Positions 6,446 to 9,231 of a DNA stretch of 9,231 nucleotides are shown in pieces. Numbering within the stretch: position 1 is the stretch's first letter; every line of letters begins with the position of its first letter. Below the pieces are notes generated by a model that was given only the letters and a program-made list of their open reading frames with translations, was not told where the DNA came from and did not search any database. The DNA comes from JBBDWZ01 sp050732575 (lineage in GTDB: Bacteria > Gemmatimonadota > Gemmatimonadetes > Longimicrobiales > RSA9): the NCBI GenBank assembly GCA_050732575.1, contig JBOHRF010000198.1:1-9231 (forward strand), read 5' to 3'. Both the position numbers and the translations under genes were made by a program.

Positions 6446-6990
6446 GGCCTCTGGTGCAGCTGGAGCCCAAGCTTGCGCCCCGGCGCCAATTGCAGGTAGT
6501 GGCAGGCGCGGCCAGCAAAGTGGCGCCCGCTGCGGTTTCCATCCGTCGCGCTCGATTGGATGATGTCGAGGCGATGTTTCGATTGCTGGATACCTATGCG
6601 CGGCAGGGTCTGCTGTTGCCGCGTCGCATCCAGGACGTCTACCGCAACGTGCGCGAGTTCGTAGTGGCCGTGGATGAAAACGATCGCGTGCTGGGTTGTT
6701 CCGGACTGCGCATCTACACGCCTGTGCTGGGTGAGATCATCGCCCTCGCCGTCGACGAGCGTTGCCAGGGGCAGGGCGTAGGACGGCGCATGGTGGAGAC
6801 CCTGCTGCAGGACGCGCGGGCCATGGATCTGTGTCGTGTGTTTGCCATGACCCTGCAACCCGTGTTTTTCGAGAAGCTCGGCTTTGACCGGCAACACATT
6901 GCGCTGTTTCCGGAGAAGATTGCCATTGATTGCAGTGGCTGTGCCAAACGCGCCACGTGCGTGGAAATCACAATGATGCTGGATCTCTGA
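6442..6990 (+). CDS. argA: Short-form N-acetylglutamate synthase (GNAT family)
   Basis: 182 residues. It should transfer acetyl from acetyl-CoA to glutamate, the first step of arginine synthesis. It is a lone GNAT domain, without the amino acid kinase domain of E. coli ArgA, like the short NAGS of mycobacteria and the domain fused to ArgH in some marine gammaproteobacteria. IRRARLDDVEAMFRLLDTYA starts the fold at about 34. The acetyl-CoA loop is RCQGQGVGRRM at 107-117, and FFEKLGF is at 142-148. FPEKIAIDCSGCAKRATCVEI at 156-176 holds the cysteine pattern C-x2-C-x5-C (164, 167, 173), which I recognise from short NAGS relatives, where a C-terminal CxxC segment is common. GTG 6442 overlaps the argD stop (GTGA) and is chosen for coupling. 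The first about 32 residues match no motif, so GTG 6499 or 6520 is possible. The operon position supports the role over a generic acetyltransferase. Confidence 0.88.
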   Translation: MRPLVQLEPKLAPRRQLQVVAGAASKVAPAAVSIRRARLDDVEAMFRLLDTYARQGLLLPRRIQDVYRNVREFVVAVDENDRVLGCSGLRIYTPVLGEIIALAVDERCQGQGVGRRMVETLLQDARAMDLCRVFAMTLQPVFFEKLGFDRQHIALFPEKIAIDCSGCAKRATCVEITMMLDL

Positions 6991-7041
6991 GTCACGAGTG
7001 ACCCCTCACGCGTGACCAGTGATTAGGGAACGAAATCTTGT
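6991..7041. repeat. Palindromic GTCAC/GTGAC cluster between argA and argG
   Basis: Directly after the argA stop lies the near-continuous palindrome GTCACGAGTGAC (6991-7002; 5-bp arms, 2-nt centre), then the perfect 10-bp palindrome TCACGCGTGA (7006-7015), then a single half-copy AGTGATT (7018-7024). This is the only real gap inside the operon. It may be a regulator binding site, an RNA hairpin or a small repeat family. No -35/-10 pair is convincing, so an internal promoter for argG is not claimed. Confidence 0.45.
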
Positions 7042-7050
7042 GAAGGAGAG
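7042..7050 (+). promoter_or_regulatory. Ribosome binding site of argG
   Basis: GAAGGAGAG lies 4 nt before ATG 7055, with the GGAG core ending 6 nt before it. It picks ATG 7055 over the upstream in-frame GTG 7019, which would add 12 residues before the conserved MARTVVLAYSGG start. Apart from mscL, it is the only strong Shine-Dalgarno sequence in the window; the other operon genes rely on overlaps. Confidence 0.8.
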
Positions 7051-7054
7051 GGAA

Positions 7055-8320
7055 ATGGCGAGGACGGTAGTGCTGGCGTATTCGGGTGGGCTGGACACTT
7101 CCATCATCGTGCCCTGGTTGCGCGAGAATTACAAGGCGCGCGTCATTTGCGTAGCCGCTGACGTCGGTCAGGGTGAAGAACTGAGCGGACTGAACGAGCG
7201 CGCACGACAGCAGGGAGCGGAGCAGTGCATCGTGGAAGATCTGCGCGAGCCTTTCGTGCGCGATATGATCTGGCCCACACTGCGAGCGGGCGCCATCTAC
7301 GCGCGCAAGTACCTGCTGGGCACGTCCATGGCGCGTCCCATCATTGCGCGTCGACAGGCCGAGGTGGCGCTGGAGCTGGGTGCTGATGCGGTGGCGCACG
7401 GCTGCACGGGCAAAGGCAATGACCAGGTTCGCTTCGAGCTGAGCTACGCTGCTTTTGCGCCCAAAATGGCCGTGATCGCGCCCTGGCGCGAATGGGACAT
7501 CCGTTCGCGCGAAGATGCGCTGGCCTACGCGGCTGCGCGCGGCATTGCCGTGGCCGCAACCAAGGAGAAGATCTATTCGCGCGACCGCAACCTCTGGCAC
7601 ATCTCTCATGAAGGCGGGCCCCTCGAGGACCCGGCCAAAGAGCCGTTGGAAGACATGTACATGTTGACCAACGCACCGGAAAACGCGCCCGATCGGGCAC
7701 AATACATCGAGATCGGCTTCGAGCACGGTTACCCGGTCACACTGGATGGCGAGGTGTACGCGCCCGTGCCGTTGATCGAGGTCCTCAATGAGATGGGCGG
7801 ACGCCATGGTATTGGTCGCGCCGACATTGTGGAAGACCGCTTGGTAGGCATGAAATCTCGCGGCGTGTATGAGACGCCGGGCGGTACACTGCTCTACACG
7901 GCGCATCGGGAACTGGAAATGCTGGTCCTGGATCGGCGCACCATAGCGCTGAAAGACCAGGTGGCAGCGCGTTATGCTGACCTGGTGTACGAAGGTCGCT
8001 GGTGGTCGACTGAGCGGTCCGCACTCGATGCCCTGGTCGATGCCACGCAGCGGCCAGTAACCGGTACCGTGCGCTTGAAGCTGTACAAGGGCAACGCCAT
8101 GATCGCCGGTCGCACCAGCCCGTTCTCATTGTATGACGAAGGGCTCGCATCCTTTGGCGATGCTGGCAACTACGATCACGCGCATGCGGACGGCTTCATC
8201 CGTCTTTTTGCCCTGCCCACCCGGGCCGATGCGCGTCAGCAGGACAAAATCATGGGCGTGATGACGCAGTCGACCGCGGATGCGCCCATTGAACCTTCGG
8301 TCGCAACACAGAACGCATAA
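7055..8320 (+). CDS. argG: Argininosuccinate synthase
   Basis: 421 residues, in the usual range for the about 400-residue type. It joins citrulline and aspartate with ATP to make argininosuccinate, the penultimate step of arginine synthesis. The ATP pyrophosphatase loop AYSGGLDTS is at 8-16. LGTSMARPIIA at 88-98, HGCTGKGNDQVRFE at 115-128, YSRDRNLWHISHEGG at 174-188, and GIGRADIVEDRLVGMKSRGVYE further on are family signatures that bind ATP, aspartate and citrulline. The C-terminal about 25 residues after the oligomerisation helix are unconserved in look (polar, Ala/Thr-rich). It is separated from argA by 64 nt, has its own ribosome binding site, and its stop TAATG shares one base with the argH start. 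Spacing therefore suggests it can be translated independently of argA. Confidence 0.98.
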   Translation: MARTVVLAYSGGLDTSIIVPWLRENYKARVICVAADVGQGEELSGLNERARQQGAEQCIVEDLREPFVRDMIWPTLRAGAIYARKYLLGTSMARPIIARRQAEVALELGADAVAHGCTGKGNDQVRFELSYAAFAPKMAVIAPWREWDIRSREDALAYAAARGIAVAATKEKIYSRDRNLWHISHEGGPLEDPAKEPLEDMYMLTNAPENAPDRAQYIEIGFEHGYPVTLDGEVYAPVPLIEVLNEMGGRHGIGRADIVEDRLVGMKSRGVYETPGGTLLYTAHRELEMLVLDRRTIALKDQVAARYADLVYEGRWWSTERSALDALVDATQRPVTGTVRLKLYKGNAMIAGRTSPFSLYDEGLASFGDAGNYDHAHADGFIRLFALPTRADARQQDKIMGVMTQSTADAPIEPSVATQNA

Positions 8321-9231
8321 TGACGACGATAACCATGAAGCCGGATTCAGAGCAGCTGCGGGCCGTACCCGCCTCCCATCGGTTGTGGGGAGGACGCTTC
8401 GAGGGTGGGCCGGCCGCCTCTTTGAACGACCTGAATCGCAGTTTGCCCATCGATCAGCGGTTGTGGCGCGAAGACGTTGATGGCAGCCGTGCGTGGGTGC
8501 AGGCGCTCTTCCGCGCCGATGTGCTGACGCGCGATGAAGCGCATCATCTGGATAACGGTCTCCTGGCCGTCGCGCACCGGTTGAGCCACGGCATCGCGGC
8601 CAATACGCCCGATGAAGACATCCACACGCTGGTTGAGCGGATGCTGTACGAAGAAATCGGTGAGTTGGCAGGCAAGCTGCACACTGGCCGCTCGCGCAAC
8701 GATCAGGTGGCTACGGACTCGCGACTCTGGACGTTGCGCGCTTTGCGGCACGTGGATCAGGAGCTGCGCGCGTTGCAGTCGGCCATCTTGGAGCAAGCCG
8801 TCCAGCGCGTGGACTTGCTCATGCCGGCCTATACACACTTGCGGCGCGCACAACCGGTGCGCGTTGCGCACTGGCTGCTGTCGTTTTTCTGGGCACTCGA
8901 TCGCGATCGTCAGCGTCTGCTGAACGCCAACGAGCGTGTGGCCGTGCTGCCGCTCGGATCGGGCGCCATTGCCGGCTCCGGCTTCCCGGTCGACCGCACG
9001 CTGCTCAAAGAGTTGTTGGGCTTCCGCTCCATCACGCACAACTCCATGGACACCGTAGGCGACCGCGACTGGGTGTGCGAAGTGATCTTCGTAGCCGCGC
9101 TGCTAGGCACGCACCTCTCTCGTCTGGCCGAAGACCTTATTGTCTTCTCTTCAGAAGAATTCGGCTTCATCCGCTTGCCCGAGGCGTATACCACCGGCTC
9201 CAGCCTCATGCCGCAGAAACGGAATCCGGAT
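8320..9231 (+). CDS. argH: Argininosuccinate lyase (3' end cut by window)
   Basis: 304 codons seen, open at the right edge; the family is about 450-470 residues, so roughly the last third is missing. The enzyme splits argininosuccinate into arginine and fumarate, the last step. RLWGGRFEGG is at 21-30, EDIHTLVE at 99-106, LHTGRSRNDQVATD at 120-133, MPAYTHLRRAQPV at 168-180 with the catalytic-acid His in YTH, PLGSGAIAG at 211-219, NSMDTVGDRDW at 241-251, and the superfamily signature GSSLMPQKRNPD at 293-304, where the window stops. The second lysine of the common QKKNPD is arginine here, still within the signature pattern. ATG 8320 overlaps the argG stop by one base. ATG 8335 is an alternative. 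Both give an N-terminal extension of about 15-20 residues over the usual start near LWGGRF. Whether a further domain follows cannot be seen. Confidence 0.97.
   Translation, partial: MTTITMKPDSEQLRAVPASHRLWGGRFEGGPAASLNDLNRSLPIDQRLWREDVDGSRAWVQALFRADVLTRDEAHHLDNGLLAVAHRLSHGIAANTPDEDIHTLVERMLYEEIGELAGKLHTGRSRNDQVATDSRLWTLRALRHVDQELRALQSAILEQAVQRVDLLMPAYTHLRRAQPVRVAHWLLSFFWALDRDRQRLLNANERVAVLPLGSGAIAGSGFPVDRTLLKELLGFRSITHNSMDTVGDRDWVCEVIFVAALLGTHLSRLAEDLIVFSSEEFGFIRLPEAYTTGSSLMPQKRNPD

Noticed and set aside
7016..7035. A further ARG box before argG
   Set aside because: The AGTGATTAGGGAACGAAATC stretch has a partial left half but a GGG centre and no ATTCA half. It is not a usable match.
6992..7906. 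A 304-residue open frame on the minus strand under argG
   Set aside because: It is antisense to the highly conserved argG reading frame and shows no domain of its own.

Overview
The window (about 60% GC, tightly packed) holds most of a bacterial arginine biosynthesis operon with its repressor gene, preceded by two unrelated membrane-protein genes. The organism is a bacterium. Protein style (ArgR of the type starting MGKRDRH, MscL with a C-terminal zinc ribbon, short stand-alone N-acetylglutamate synthase) would fit Gemmatimonadota or a nearby phylum, but this is a low-confidence guess made without any database search. No mobile element, CRISPR array, rRNA or tRNA was recognised.

Layout. Positions 1-132 are non-coding and contain a strong GC-rich hairpin. 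Positions 133 to about 2277 (minus strand) encode a large membrane protein with many helices and a C-terminal spermidine-synthase-like domain. Divergent from it, with start codons only about 10-25 nt apart, is mscL (2300-2737, plus), a mechanosensitive channel with an added four-cysteine tail. After 154 nt comes argR (2892-3350), the arginine repressor. A 145-148 nt gap follows, ending in a promoter-like TTGACG element and two tandem ARG-box-like operators with the classical 3-bp spacing. The second operator covers the argC start codon.

From 3499 to the window end the genes argC, argB, argD, a short argA-type N-acetylglutamate synthase, argG and argH run in one direction. The first four are linked by short overlaps (4, 10 and 4 nt). 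argG follows after a 64-nt gap with palindromic repeats and its own good ribosome binding site. argH overlaps argG by one base and is cut by the window edge inside the fumarate-lyase signature.

Together these enzymes make N-acetylglutamate (ArgA), phosphorylate it (ArgB), reduce it (ArgC), transaminate it to N-acetylornithine (ArgD), and later convert citrulline to arginine (ArgG, ArgH). The middle steps, deacetylation (ArgE or ArgJ) and carbamoylation (ArgF), are not in the window. ArgR with arginine is expected to shut off the argC promoter through the paired boxes.

No wholly new system was found. The most informative points are the ARG-box pair placed on a possibly leaderless argC start, the stand-alone short NAGS with a cysteine cluster in the operon, the zinc-ribbon MscL, and the very close divergent start sites at mscL.
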